From a virus: a stretch of DNA of 35,306 nucleotides. A model generated the notes under the pieces. That model was not told the DNA's origin. It made no database searches and saw nothing but the letters and a program-made list of their open reading frames with translations. Where the stretch lies: positions 1 through 35,306 of the IMG/VR virus record IMGVR_UViG_3300005253_000660; one strand, written 5' to 3'. The translations under genes were made by a program, and so were the position numbers. How positions within the stretch are numbered: the first letter of the stretch is position 1; every line of letters starts with the position of its first letter. This document shows positions 1 through 7,020 of the stretch, piece by piece.

Positions 1-1
1 G

Positions 2-400
2 GACAGATGGGCTGAGGTCTGTTGCCACTGTCATGGGACAAGAAAAGCACCCAACCGAGCCTACGATGGGCTGCGGGAGGTGGTCAGGGAGAGATGCACG
101 TTCCATAGCTTAGTGGAGAATATTGAGTGCATCTGCATTGGTGGACATGTCTCTATGGATGGACAGGTTCACTACCCGTGTCAGGCTTGCGGAGGCACCG
201 GCTACTCCCCCCGCTCCTGGGAAGGGAAACTGGATGGAGAGCTCGAGGGGGCCTTGATTAAGGCCGTCGGTAAAATGGTAGAGTATCCAGCCTACATGCC
301 TGGCATGGTTGAACTGTTCAGCACACTTTTACAACTGATCGCCCAGGAAGGTGACACCAGTGAGGCCGCTGTCCAGGCGGTGCTGGAGGCGCTGAGGTGA
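2..400 (+). CDS. Cys-rich zinc-finger protein, 5' partial
   Basis: The frame is open to the left edge of the window, so the true start lies upstream; the GTG at 80 is only the first internal start codon. The protein has two metal-site-like clusters: a CCHCHG string near the window edge and CQACGGTGY about 45 residues later. Both resemble the CxxCxGxG repeats of DnaJ-type zinc fingers. The rest is an acidic helical tail of about 70 residues. Paired CxxCxGxG motifs usually fold as a zinc-binding module, so a small zinc-binding phage protein is likely; I cannot assign a function. It overlaps the next gene by four bases (GTGA), which indicates an operon. Confidence 0.6.
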   Translation, partial: DRWAEVCCHCHGTRKAPNRAYDGLREVVRERCTFHSLVENIECICIGGHVSMDGQVHYPCQACGGTGYSPRSWEGKLDGELEGALIKAVGKMVEYPAYMPGMVELFSTLLQLIAQEGDTSEAAVQAVLEALR

Positions 401-651
401 GACTGGACTACGACCGGCTGTACATCATCGGCTCTTCCGTGAAGGACATGACGCACCTGGCCTACAAGGGTAAGTGGTCTGACTGTATCTCTCAGGTGTG
501 CCTACCGAACATCCCCGTCATGGCAGTTCATTCCTGTGAAGCTCAGATGGGTGATGAAGGCTACCCGGCGGGTAGGCGAGACGCCGAGTTCTGGGACGAG
601 CACTACAACGAGGTCATCTGCCCCACCTGTCTAAAGAGGGCGGCTGGGTGA
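397..651 (+). CDS. Small hypothetical protein with C-terminal CxxC
   Basis: This 84-residue protein starts at a GTG that overlaps the upstream stop and ends overlapping the methyltransferase start (GTGA), so it is translationally coupled on both sides. The C-terminal half has several cysteines, ending in ICPTCLKRAAG, which may form a small metal site with an earlier cysteine. No family is recognised. Its position between a zinc-finger protein and a DNA methyltransferase suggests a nucleic-acid-related accessory role, but that is inference only. Confidence 0.6.
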   Translation: MRLDYDRLYIIGSSVKDMTHLAYKGKWSDCISQVCLPNIPVMAVHSCEAQMGDEGYPAGRRDAEFWDEHYNEVICPTCLKRAAG

Positions 652-1598
652 ACGAACTGTCCCTATTCTCCGGCTACGGCGGTTTCAGCCTCGGCCTACG
701 GCTTGCCGGGCTGGATGTGCGCACCGTAGGCTACGTGGAGATTGACCCCTACTGCCAAGATGTTCTGAAAGCGAGGATACAGGATGGGCACCTTGACAAC
801 GCCCCAATCTGGCCCGATATATCTGCCTTCAACGGTTATCAGTGCCGTGGACTGGTGGATATCATTACGGCCGGATTTCCCTGTCAGCCCCACAGCACCG
901 CTGGCAAGCGGCAAGGTGAGTCTGACCCCCGCAACCTCTGGCCGGATACCCTCCGAGTCATACGGGAGGTGGGACCCCGATGGGTGCTGCTGGAGAATGT
1001 CCCAGGCATCCTTGCTAACGGGTATGGAGGAACCGTGGTCGGACAGCTTTCTGAGTTCGGGTATGACTGTAGGTGGGGCCTTGTATCGGCTGCCTCCATT
1101 GGTGCCCCACACCTGCGTTGGAGATGGTGGTGTCTTGCCTACGCCCCAGACTACAGACTCGGACAAAGCCGGTGGGCCACCGAACAAGAGGGCGAATACC
1201 AAGAGATGGGGAGGGGTGAACAGTCTGGGGAGAATGGCGGTAACGGGGATGTGGCCTACACCCACAGGTTCACAGGCACGTTCCGAGGGGATGATAAAGC
1301 AGATGCGAACTCTCGTGGACGAAGGAAAGATAACAAGGAAGGAAGCGGAAGAATACATCCAAGGGAGTCTCACGCCACCGAGGATGGCACCTTGGCCCAC
1401 CCCCAGGGCACAGGATGGCCCACACGGCCCAGCGAGGGGGAGTCAGGGGGATTTGGTGAGGTGGCCGACCCCACGGTGCGGAGAGAGAGGACTCTATCTG
1501 GGAGCACCAGGGGACAGGGACAGAGCACGATTCGAGGAGCATGTGGCGAGGGCGGAAGGGACAACGACTGGTGGGCAGCTATTTCCAGGCTGGGTTGA
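648..1598 (+). CDS. C5-cytosine DNA methyltransferase, catalytic part
   Basis: This enzyme type moves a methyl group from AdoMet to C5 of cytosine in DNA. Motif I is LSLFSGYGGFSLG (residues 4-16), the catalytic PCQ is at 78-80 (nucleophile C79), ENV (motif VI) is at 116-118, and the HLRWRWW motif VIII region is at 155-161. After that the frame keeps C5-methyltransferase-like pieces (VAYTHR, LAHPQG, VADPTV, DWWAAI) but stops at 1598 without motifs IX and X. Those lie further on in the +1 frame (next entry). The start is a GTG overlapping the upstream stop. Either a +1 frameshift near 1130 joins the two parts, or this is a truncated enzyme. The catalytic identity is secure; activity is not. Confidence 0.85.
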   Translation: MNELSLFSGYGGFSLGLRLAGLDVRTVGYVEIDPYCQDVLKARIQDGHLDNAPIWPDISAFNGYQCRGLVDIITAGFPCQPHSTAGKRQGESDPRNLWPDTLRVIREVGPRWVLLENVPGILANGYGGTVVGQLSEFGYDCRWGLVSAASIGAPHLRWRWWCLAYAPDYRLGQSRWATEQEGEYQEMGRGEQSGENGGNGDVAYTHRFTGTFRGDDKADANSRGRRKDNKEGSGRIHPRESHATEDGTLAHPQGTGWPTRPSEGESGGFGEVADPTVRRERTLSGSTRGQGQSTIRGACGEGGRDNDWWAAISRLG

Positions 1599-2169
1599 AC
1601 TTCTGATGGGCTTACCACTGGACTGGACATCCCTTGACCCCATGAGCCATATAGAGTATGATATATGGGTAAGGGGGTTTGGTGATGACGAAGGTGAAGG
1701 AGATACCACTTCGGGTATGCAGGACATGCGACAAGCCTCTGGAGAGGAAGCGGTACGACCAACGCTTGGAGGACTTCGGAACATTCAAGAGACGGAAGTA
1801 TTGCAATCTCCACTGTGCGAACACAAGGAAGACCCTGACAAAACACGGCTACAGTTGGAGAGCACGGAAGCACCTCAAGGCAGCTTGCGAAGCCTGCGGA
1901 GAGACTCGGAGGCGGATAGCCCACCACATAGACCAGGACATCACGAACTGCCAACCGGAGAACATTCAGACCCTCTGCAAATGGTGCCACGACTTCTTCC
2001 ACAGTATGGCAGACAGGCGTGGTCTAATGGTAGCTGGGAAGATGGTGTGCCTCGTGTCGCAAAGGGAGTAGCTGACCGAGTAAACAGGCTCAGGGCTATC
2101 GGTAATGGGATTGTTCCCTCATGCGTTGCAGAGTTTCTACGGAGGATAGCCCTGGCTGGGAGCCATTAG
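1132..2169 (+). CDS. C5-methyltransferase target-recognition and motif X part, +1 frame
   Basis: This frame (+1 relative to the catalytic part) is open from before 784 to 2169. From about 1132 it shows the repeated PTP motifs I associate with C-terminal halves of phage cytosine methylases: LPTP at 1135, WPTP at 1252, 1393 and 1462, then GGQLFPGWVELLMGLPLDW at 1570-1626. Motif X follows at 2044-2118 (VPRVAKGVADRVNRLRAIGN). There is no own start near 1132, so it would need a ribosomal +1 shift, an indel in an ancestral gene, or a sequencing error. The stretch between the WT..L motif and motif X carries the nested HNH gene and does not look like methyltransferase sequence. Confidence 0.6.
   Translation, partial: VLPTPQTTDSDKAGGPPNKRANTKRWGGVNSLGRMAVTGMWPTPTGSQARSEGMIKQMRTLVDEGKITRKEAEEYIQGSLTPPRMAPWPTPRAQDGPHGPARGSQGDLVRWPTPRCGERGLYLGAPGDRDRARFEEHVARAEGTTTGGQLFPGWVELLMGLPLDWTSLDPMSHIEYDIWVRGFGDDEGEGDTTSGMQDMRQASGEEAVRPTLGGLRNIQETEVLQSPLCEHKEDPDKTRLQLESTEAPQGSLRSLRRDSEADSPPHRPGHHELPTGEHSDPLQMVPRLLPQYGRQAWSNGSWEDGVPRVAKGVADRVNRLRAIGNGIVPSCVAEFLRRIALAGSH
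1685..2071 (+). CDS. HNH endonuclease nested in methyltransferase gene
   Basis: This is a 128-residue HNH-family nuclease. The N-terminus has a zinc-knuckle-like CRTC (C12, C15) and YCNLHC (C40, C44). The core has CEAC (C68, C71), the HH of the HNH motif at 80-81, N93 in ENIQTLC, and CKWCH (C98, C101, H102). ATG 1685 is preferred because AAGGGGG lies seven bases upstream; TTG 1679 and GTG 1682 are alternatives. The gene sits wholly inside the methyltransferase region in the third frame, between its WT..L motif and motif X, as a free-standing homing endonuclease would. The frame and metal-binding residues are intact, so it is probably functional. Confidence 0.85.
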   Translation: MTKVKEIPLRVCRTCDKPLERKRYDQRLEDFGTFKRRKYCNLHCANTRKTLTKHGYSWRARKHLKAACEACGETRRRIAHHIDQDITNCQPENIQTLCKWCHDFFHSMADRRGLMVAGKMVCLVSQRE

Positions 2170-2185
2170 AGATGATTGGGGGATT

Positions 2186-3043
2186 GTGAAGGCCTACTAC
2201 CAGAACCCGCAGGCTACCCTCATCAGGGTGTTCCCACGCCGCACATCTTATACGCCAACAGATGAGTATGCCTTTGTTGGCGATCCCCCGTTAATTAGAC
2301 CGGATGGATTGACGGTTCACGTGTCCGTCGTGTTTACATGGGATCAAGAGGAGGGTGAGAGGCTGGCGACAGCCTGGGCGCAGTATTATCCGTCTGTTCA
2401 ACTGGGCGGGCCCGCCTTTGGCAATGGCGGCAATAATTTCGTCCCAGGCAGATACGTAGTAAATGGCGTCACCTTCACAAGCCGGGGGTGTAATCGGAAA
2501 TGCCCCTGGTGCTTGGTGCCAGAGCGCGAGGGAAGGCTGAGCCTGCTTTCCATAGCGAGTGGTAATATCATCCAGGACAATAACCTCCTGGCGTGTCCGC
2601 GGGCTCACATCAGCGCTGTGTTTGAAATGCTGAAGCGCCAGCGTAGGTCCGCTATCTTCGCCGGTGGTCTGGATGCTTCTCTCGTTGATGACTGGGTAGC
2701 CCAAGAGATGGCTGGGTTGCGGATCGGGTCCGTGTTCTTAGCCGCCGATACACGAGCAGCGGTAGCCCCACTGAGGGAGGCAACCCGCAGGCTGTCCTTT
2801 CTTAGCAGGCGGAAGCTAAGATGCTATGTGCTCATAGGTTTCGGCGGGGAGAGTATCGCAGCAGCCCGAGAGCGGTTAGAAGCTGTATGGGAAGCGGGTT
2901 GCCTACCCTTTGCCCAACTCTATCAGCCGCCGGATCAGCACATATACTACGATGCCGCCTGGAGAGCCTTGGCAAGGGAATGGTCAAGGCCAGCAGCGAT
3001 GTTTGCAAATCACAGGTCGGAGGTGCTGAAGAGTGAACGCTAA
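2186..3043 (+). CDS. Radical SAM protein
   Basis: This 285-residue protein has the radical SAM cluster motif in GCNRKCPWC (C102, C106, C109), which binds a 4Fe-4S cluster and cleaves AdoMet to a 5'-deoxyadenosyl radical. The preceding 100 residues include an N-terminal segment reminiscent of cobalamin-binding radical SAM proteins but without a visible DxHxxG. Later strands such as LRCYVLIGFGGES fit a TIM-barrel core. The substrate is unknown. It starts at GTG after GGGGGATT and overlaps the next methyltransferase, so two methyltransferases flank it in one operon. I infer a role in nucleic-acid modification, with RNA or protein modification as alternatives. Confidence 0.8.
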   Translation: MKAYYQNPQATLIRVFPRRTSYTPTDEYAFVGDPPLIRPDGLTVHVSVVFTWDQEEGERLATAWAQYYPSVQLGGPAFGNGGNNFVPGRYVVNGVTFTSRGCNRKCPWCLVPEREGRLSLLSIASGNIIQDNNLLACPRAHISAVFEMLKRQRRSAIFAGGLDASLVDDWVAQEMAGLRIGSVFLAADTRAAVAPLREATRRLSFLSRRKLRCYVLIGFGGESIAAARERLEAVWEAGCLPFAQLYQPPDQHIYYDAAWRALAREWSRPAAMFANHRSEVLKSER

Positions 3044-4421
3044 CTGCGGTCATCCCCAAGACTGGTTTCAATGCTACGCAGGCAGCCATGACCTGTGGGT
3101 CCCGGAGGCCTACGCACATCCGGCTAAAATGTCACCCGCCCTCTGCCAACGGATACTCACTCACCTCAAGGAACTGGGGTTGCTCACCGCTGAGGACACC
3201 ATACTGGACTTCATGTGCGGCATTGGCACCACCGTCCTCCTGGGGGCCTTAGCGGGCAATCCTGCGGTAGGGGTAGAGCTGGAGCCGAAGTTCGTAGACC
3301 TCTGTGTGTCCTACTGGTGCCTGGGGATTCCAAAGGTCACGGTCACCAAGGTAATCCTACCGCCCGATGATGGTGGATGGCGCACTGAGAAGGTAACGGG
3401 GAAGAATTACAGCCGTCTCTACTATGTGCGGCCCGTGATGGAGCGTATCCGTTGGAAAGTGAGCAACCAGTGTCGCTGCGGGAAACTTGATTGGCACCCC
3501 GTCCATTGGGTGGTGGGGAACATAGAGTATGTCAGCAAGAAGGTGGGCCGGGAGCTACCGGTGACCATCATCCGGGGGGATGCCCGCCACCTGAGCGACC
3601 TGCTGTGCGGTGGGCTGGACAAGGGCTTAATCGCCATCACCAGCCCGCCGTACGGTGATGCCCTCGGAGACTGGAAGAACAAGGATAGCAACATGCCCGG
3701 GCAGTTCTACTCAGAGGGTTTTCAGAACATCGAGAACCTGCCAGAGACTCTTGACCCGGGTCAACGCACGAAAGCGGACTGGTGGCGTAAGAAAGCATTG
3801 GAGGGCTGCAAAGAGTCCTACCTGGATGCCATGCGCCAGGTCTATGCCGAAGCCTTCAAGGTCTGTGATGTGCTGGCCGTGGTCACGAAGAACCCCACCA
3901 GAAATGGGAAATTACGGGACTTGGCAGGGGACACTCGCCGCCTCTTAGAGGAGGTCGGCTTTACCATCCACTGTGTCCACCGGGCCATTCTGTTTGAAGA
4001 GCTTGAGGGTGGTCATATGTTTGAGGGCAGCCAGAAGAAGGTGAAGGGTCGTCTCAGTTTCTTCAAGCGCCTGTCCTACCAGAAGGGAAGCCCGGTGGCG
4101 CAGTGGGAGGATGTGGTCATAGCCGTGCGGGATGGTGGGGGACTGAAGGGGATTACGAGTCCGCCCTACCAAGGGAACGTCTCGGATAGTGCCAATGACC
4201 CCTACCCTGAGAGGCAGGAAGGCACACCCGCCGGCAGACACTACGGCCAAAGTCCGGGCCAGATAGGCAACCTCAAAGACCGCCCTCATATGTGTGGGAT
4301 AGTGAGTCCGCCTTACGGCACGGGAGAGGGTTTAGGACATGCCGAGAGTCAACCATCGGCTACAGAGAAATATGCTGGCACCCGCTACGGCCAGACCGAT
4401 GGCCAGATAGGGAACCTTTGA
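3033..4421 (+). CDS. DNA amino-methyltransferase (SPPY type) with extra SPPY copies
   Basis: This 462-residue AdoMet-dependent amino-methyltransferase has motif I DFMCGIGTT (59-67) and catalytic motif ITSPPYGDA with SPPY at 204-207. TSPPY is typical of N4-cytosine enzymes and also occurs in N6-adenine ones. An inserted CRCG patch lies near 147-150. The domain seems to finish at WEDVVIAVR (358-366). Beyond it are two further SPPY segments (376-379 and 425-428), followed by near-repeats RHYGQSPGQIGNL and TRYGQTDGQIGNL, the latter at the C-terminus. The GTG start at 3033 has GGAGGTG upstream and overlaps the radical SAM gene. The extra SPPY copies may be a tandem duplication with no catalytic role. 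Confidence 0.8.
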   Translation: MNANCGHPQDWFQCYAGSHDLWVPEAYAHPAKMSPALCQRILTHLKELGLLTAEDTILDFMCGIGTTVLLGALAGNPAVGVELEPKFVDLCVSYWCLGIPKVTVTKVILPPDDGGWRTEKVTGKNYSRLYYVRPVMERIRWKVSNQCRCGKLDWHPVHWVVGNIEYVSKKVGRELPVTIIRGDARHLSDLLCGGLDKGLIAITSPPYGDALGDWKNKDSNMPGQFYSEGFQNIENLPETLDPGQRTKADWWRKKALEGCKESYLDAMRQVYAEAFKVCDVLAVVTKNPTRNGKLRDLAGDTRRLLEEVGFTIHCVHRAILFEELEGGHMFEGSQKKVKGRLSFFKRLSYQKGSPVAQWEDVVIAVRDGGGLKGITSPPYQGNVSDSANDPYPERQEGTPAGRHYGQSPGQIGNLKDRPHMCGIVSPPYGTGEGLGHAESQPSATEKYAGTRYGQTDGQIGNL

Positions 4422-4448
4422 CCCCAGGCGGGATGATAGGAGGAACAG

Positions 4449-4646
4449 ATGGACTTCATGCTGAGTGATACGGAGATAGCTGCTGCTGTGGGGTTCCCCC
4501 ATGCCTATGGGCCGAGCGGTAGAGCCATCCGTGATGCCCAGGCCCGCAAGATACGGGAGTGGCTGGCGGGGACGTGCCCGCACTTACCCTTCACTTGGAG
4601 ACGGCAATGCGACAAATGCTGGGCCGAGTTCTCCAAAGGGGGTTGA
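4449..4646 (+). CDS. Small protein with CxxC
   Basis: A 65-residue protein with a strong AGGAGG site eleven bases before its ATG. The N-terminus is helical, and the C-terminus carries CPHLPFTWRRQCDKCW, whose cysteines and histidine could bind zinc. No family is recognised. It begins the replication-side cluster after the methyltransferases. Confidence 0.6.
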   Translation: MDFMLSDTEIAAAVGFPHAYGPSGRAIRDAQARKIREWLAGTCPHLPFTWRRQCDKCWAEFSKGG

Positions 4647-4675
4647 CTAATGCTTGTCACTGGTAGATAATCAGG

Positions 4676-4828
4676 ATGATGGAACAAGCAACTACGGTAG
4701 TCGCAATTATAGCTTATGACCACATCTGCCAGAAGTGCCACCACGAATGGCAGACCCGTTCTCAGCATCCCCGGCAGTGCCCCACCTGTGGGACACGGCG
4801 CTGGGATGGCCCCAAGAACTCAGCTTAG
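4676..4828 (+). CDS. Tiny zinc-ribbon protein
   Basis: This is a 50-residue ORF. Residues 18-44 form a four-cysteine zinc ribbon: CQKCHHEWQTR, then PRQCPTCGTRRW. The C-x2-C-x-H-x-W ... P-x-x-C-P-x-C pattern recurs in the protein at 34584 and at the end of the HNH protein at 34724, which supports real coding. The ribosome site is weak (AATCAGG) and an alternative ATG follows directly. It lies just before the primase gene. Nucleic-acid binding is likely by analogy with other zinc ribbons. Confidence 0.65.
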   Translation: MMEQATTVVAIIAYDHICQKCHHEWQTRSQHPRQCPTCGTRRWDGPKNSA

Positions 4829-4837
4829 GGAGGCCCC

Positions 4838-5401
4838 GTGACAACCGAGACTGAAGGCTGGGCCAGTCTTATTCTGGAGGACATGCGCCGCCTCACCGAC
4901 CCTGAACTGGCGGCCGAGTTGGTGTACTGGGAGCGGGAGAAGGTGGAACACGGCAGCCCGGTAGACCAGCGGTGCGTGGAGATGCTGCGGTCTGAGGTCA
5001 GCCGGCGGGAGCGATTGGCCACAATGGGATCGCCACAGTACCGGGGTGACCCGGTACGCCTTCAGGAGCGCATAGACCGGGTGAAGGAGTGTATAGACAT
5101 CCTTGCTGTAGCGGACCTGCTGGGCATCGGCTACCCCGACCACCAAGTGGGGCAGCAGGTGCGGTACTCCTGCCCGGTGCATGGGGATGGGACAGACCGC
5201 AACCCCAGCGGGGTGCTACACCTGGATACAAACCGCTGGCACTGCTTCGGCTGCAACTCTGGGGGCAGCATGTTTGACCTCTTGATAGCCTTCGGGAAGG
5301 CACCCCATTTCCTGGCTGCCCTGCATTGGTTGGAGGCCCATTGTGGGATAGCACCCCCGAAGGTGGAGAGCCGAAAGCATAGCGGCGGCTACCCTCTTTG
5401 A
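4838..5401 (+). CDS. CHC2-type primase zinc-binding protein
   Basis: This 187-residue protein has the CHC2 zinc finger of bacterial and phage primases: CPVH (C112, H115) and WHCFGCNSGG (C136, C139), followed by the usual FDLL helix. This domain reads template DNA during primer synthesis. The first 90 residues are helical and charged. There is no TOPRIM or polymerase domain, so it is the zinc-binding half of a primase system or a stand-alone regulator. GTG 4838 has GGGAGG four bases upstream. It overlaps the following ATPase gene (TGATG), the common phage pairing of primase zinc domain with helicase. Confidence 0.82.
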   Translation: MTTETEGWASLILEDMRRLTDPELAAELVYWEREKVEHGSPVDQRCVEMLRSEVSRRERLATMGSPQYRGDPVRLQERIDRVKECIDILAVADLLGIGYPDHQVGQQVRYSCPVHGDGTDRNPSGVLHLDTNRWHCFGCNSGGSMFDLLIAFGKAPHFLAALHWLEAHCGIAPPKVESRKHSGGYPL

Positions 5402-6678
5402 TGCCCATTGAGGTCAAGCCTACCGGCGCCGGTTTCTCTATTGCTTGGCCCGAGCACGGTATATTGGGGCAGTTCCGCCGGCTACGGGAGGAGAAGGGCC
5501 AGCTCAAGGGACATATCTCGTTATGGCGCAAGGTGGGGGAGCAGCGCCTCGACCTCTACGATGACACGTTCAATGTAGACTCGGCCCGATCAAGGGCTGG
5601 GGCTATCCGTGTCCTATCGGCCTTCGGTGAGGATGGGTGGCAGCCGGACTGGCCCATCCTGATTGAGTCCATACGCAAGCGGATACAGGAGCAGTACCGC
5701 CAGGGCTCACCCATGGTTATGCTGGTGGGGGACCGGGATGATTACCCGGTTGAATTACGGTATGTGCTCAAGCCTCTATTGTTTGAGGGGGAACCAACAA
5801 TAGTATTTGCGGAGGGTGGGAGCGGGAAGGGGTGGGTGTCGGTCTACTTGGCGATGTTGATGGCAGAAGGGGTGTCGAGCTACGATCTGACCGTGGCGGG
5901 CCCAGGCAATGTTTTATATCTGGACTGGGAGCAGTCCGAAGGTGAGATTAACCGCAGGATCCACCTCTTGAAGCAGGGAGGTTTGGCCCCAGATGCAACG
6001 ATAGCGTATCGGCGGTGCTCCAAGTCGCTGGCAGATGACATTGAGGACATCGCAGACATGGTGCAGGGGCTACCGGCATCGGCCCTCATCATTGACAGTC
6101 TGCTGGGTGCGTGTGGAGGGGAGGACCTGGAGAAGTCACAGACAGCAAGCCGCTTCTTCCTTGCGTACCGCACCCTGAAGGTGGCGGCGTGGATTATCAC
6201 GCACACATCGAAGGGTGGCGCAGGACAGAAGACGGCCTTTGGCTCCGGCTACTGGGCATACCAGGCCCGGTCAGTGTGGCAGGCGGTGCCCACCATGGAG
6301 CCGGGCGCCGATGCCTTCAGTGTGGGCCTGGTGCACACGAAGGTGAACATGGGGCGGCTCCAGAAGCCGATGGCCTTCAAGTTTAGCTTCTCCCGGGAGG
6401 CTGTAGACCAAGAGGACACATCTGTTGAGGTGATGTCGGATGACCCAGCTTCCATTGAGGGAGTGCTCCGCAGGTTCGGGGTGAGGCAGCAGATACTGAA
6501 GCAACTACAGGATGGGTCATTGCCTGTGGCTGATATACTCGATGCCTTTCCAAAGGGTAAACATGCCGAGGTGCGTAGCCGTCTCTCAGACCTGAAGAAG
6601 GCTGGCGTTATCGTGCTCTCACCTGACAAAAGGTGGGCTTTAGCTTTTGACCGTGAGGGTGATGACTCATTATTGTAA
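5401..6678 (+). CDS. RepA/RecA-like replication ATPase (AAA_25 type)
   Basis: This 425-residue P-loop ATPase has Walker A in AEGGSGKGW (137-145), a strand LYLDWE (172-177), Walker B in LIIDSL (229-234) and a downstream HTSKGG. That order matches RepA-type helicases and RecA-fold loaders, where the Walker B Asp is followed by Ser. The C-terminal 100 residues look like a winged helix. I chose ATG 5401, which overlaps the primase stop as TGATG; a TTG at 5398 is possible. Being coupled to the CHC2 protein and next to the repeat-rich gap fits replication initiation or unwinding. A DNA-repair RecA-like role is less likely. Confidence 0.8.
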   Translation: MPIEVKPTGAGFSIAWPEHGILGQFRRLREEKGQLKGHISLWRKVGEQRLDLYDDTFNVDSARSRAGAIRVLSAFGEDGWQPDWPILIESIRKRIQEQYRQGSPMVMLVGDRDDYPVELRYVLKPLLFEGEPTIVFAEGGSGKGWVSVYLAMLMAEGVSSYDLTVAGPGNVLYLDWEQSEGEINRRIHLLKQGGLAPDATIAYRRCSKSLADDIEDIADMVQGLPASALIIDSLLGACGGEDLEKSQTASRFFLAYRTLKVAAWIITHTSKGGAGQKTAFGSGYWAYQARSVWQAVPTMEPGADAFSVGLVHTKVNMGRLQKPMAFKFSFSREAVDQEDTSVEVMSDDPASIEGVLRRFGVRQQILKQLQDGSLPVADILDAFPKGKHAEVRSRLSDLKKAGVIVLSPDKRWALAFDREGDDSLL

Positions 6679-6779
6679 AGTTGCAGGTTCAATACCGCAG
6701 AAAATGAGCCAAAAGTATCAACCCCCTCAGATACAGCCTATATCTGCGATCCGTGGCGCTCGTTGTACAATACACTAAA

Positions 6780-6801
6780 GTGGGGGTACTCAAACCCCCA
6801 C
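6780..6801. repeat. 8-bp perfect inverted repeat
   Basis: GTGGGGGT at 6780-6787 pairs perfectly with ACCCCCAC at 6794-6801 around a six-base loop. There is no following T-run, so it is not a canonical intrinsic terminator. It may stop transcription of the replication genes weakly or be part of an origin structure. Confidence 0.7.
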
Positions 6802-6830
6802 CACACAGGGTGTAATATTAAGACCCGCCC

Positions 6831-6877
6831 CCTGGGATATTACTCTTTCAGCTTTGGGCTACGAGTAATATCCCAGG
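6831..6877. repeat. 15-bp perfect inverted repeat
   Basis: CCTGGGATATTACTC (6831-6845) is the exact reverse complement of GAGTAATATCCCAGG (6863-6877), with a 17-base loop. The inner ends contain the same ATATTAC motif that recurs at 6925-6958. It could be a cruciform at an origin, a protein-binding site or a two-way transcription barrier. Confidence 0.8.
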
Positions 6878-6924
6878 CCCCACCTCGCACCAGATGTTAC
6901 TAAATGTCTCAGGCATGTTACTCA

Positions 6925-6958
6925 GTAATATTACAACCCAATATTACTGTAATATTAC
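6925..6958. repeat. AATATT palindrome cluster
   Basis: GTAATATTAC occurs perfectly at 6925-6934 and 6949-6958, with AATATTAC between them at 6940-6947. The AATATT centres are 13 and 11 bases apart, close to one helical turn, as for iterons bound on one DNA face. Related copies are GTAATATTA at 6812-6820 and the arms of the inverted repeat at 6831-6877. GTAATA also recurs at 6961 and 6973. Confidence 0.7.
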
Positions 6959-7020
6959 AAGTAATAAGAATAGTAATACCCTGAAGCAGTGACGCTGATT
7001 ACCCGGCCCTACGGGGTGGG

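Larger units (their letters stand above)
6679..7020 (+). other. Non-coding convergent gap, origin or regulatory candidate
   Basis: About 340 bases with no credible gene separate the rightward replication genes from the leftward operon. It holds an 8-bp hairpin, a perfect 15-bp inverted repeat and a cluster of AATATT palindromes, listed separately. The segment from 6900 to 6980 is clearly more AT-rich than its surroundings. Repeats plus an AT-rich tract beside primase and helicase genes suggest a replication origin. Because transcription converges here, some of the structure may be terminators, though I see no T-tract on either strand. Confidence 0.5.

Noticed and set aside
696-1400. Long minus-strand open frame opposite the methyltransferase
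   Set aside because: No ribosome site or recognisable motif; it is a G+C-rich shadow of a well-supported plus-strand gene.
6683-6706. GCAGGTTCAATACC, resembling a tRNA T-arm
   Set aside because: The flanking bases do not form a five-base T-stem and no acceptor or anticodon stem can be built upstream.
6925-6958. TAATATTAC, identical to the geminivirus rolling-circle nonanucleotide
   Set aside because: It is simply half of the AATATT palindromes here. No Rep (HUH) nuclease gene is in the window and the genome is a tailed double-stranded DNA phage.
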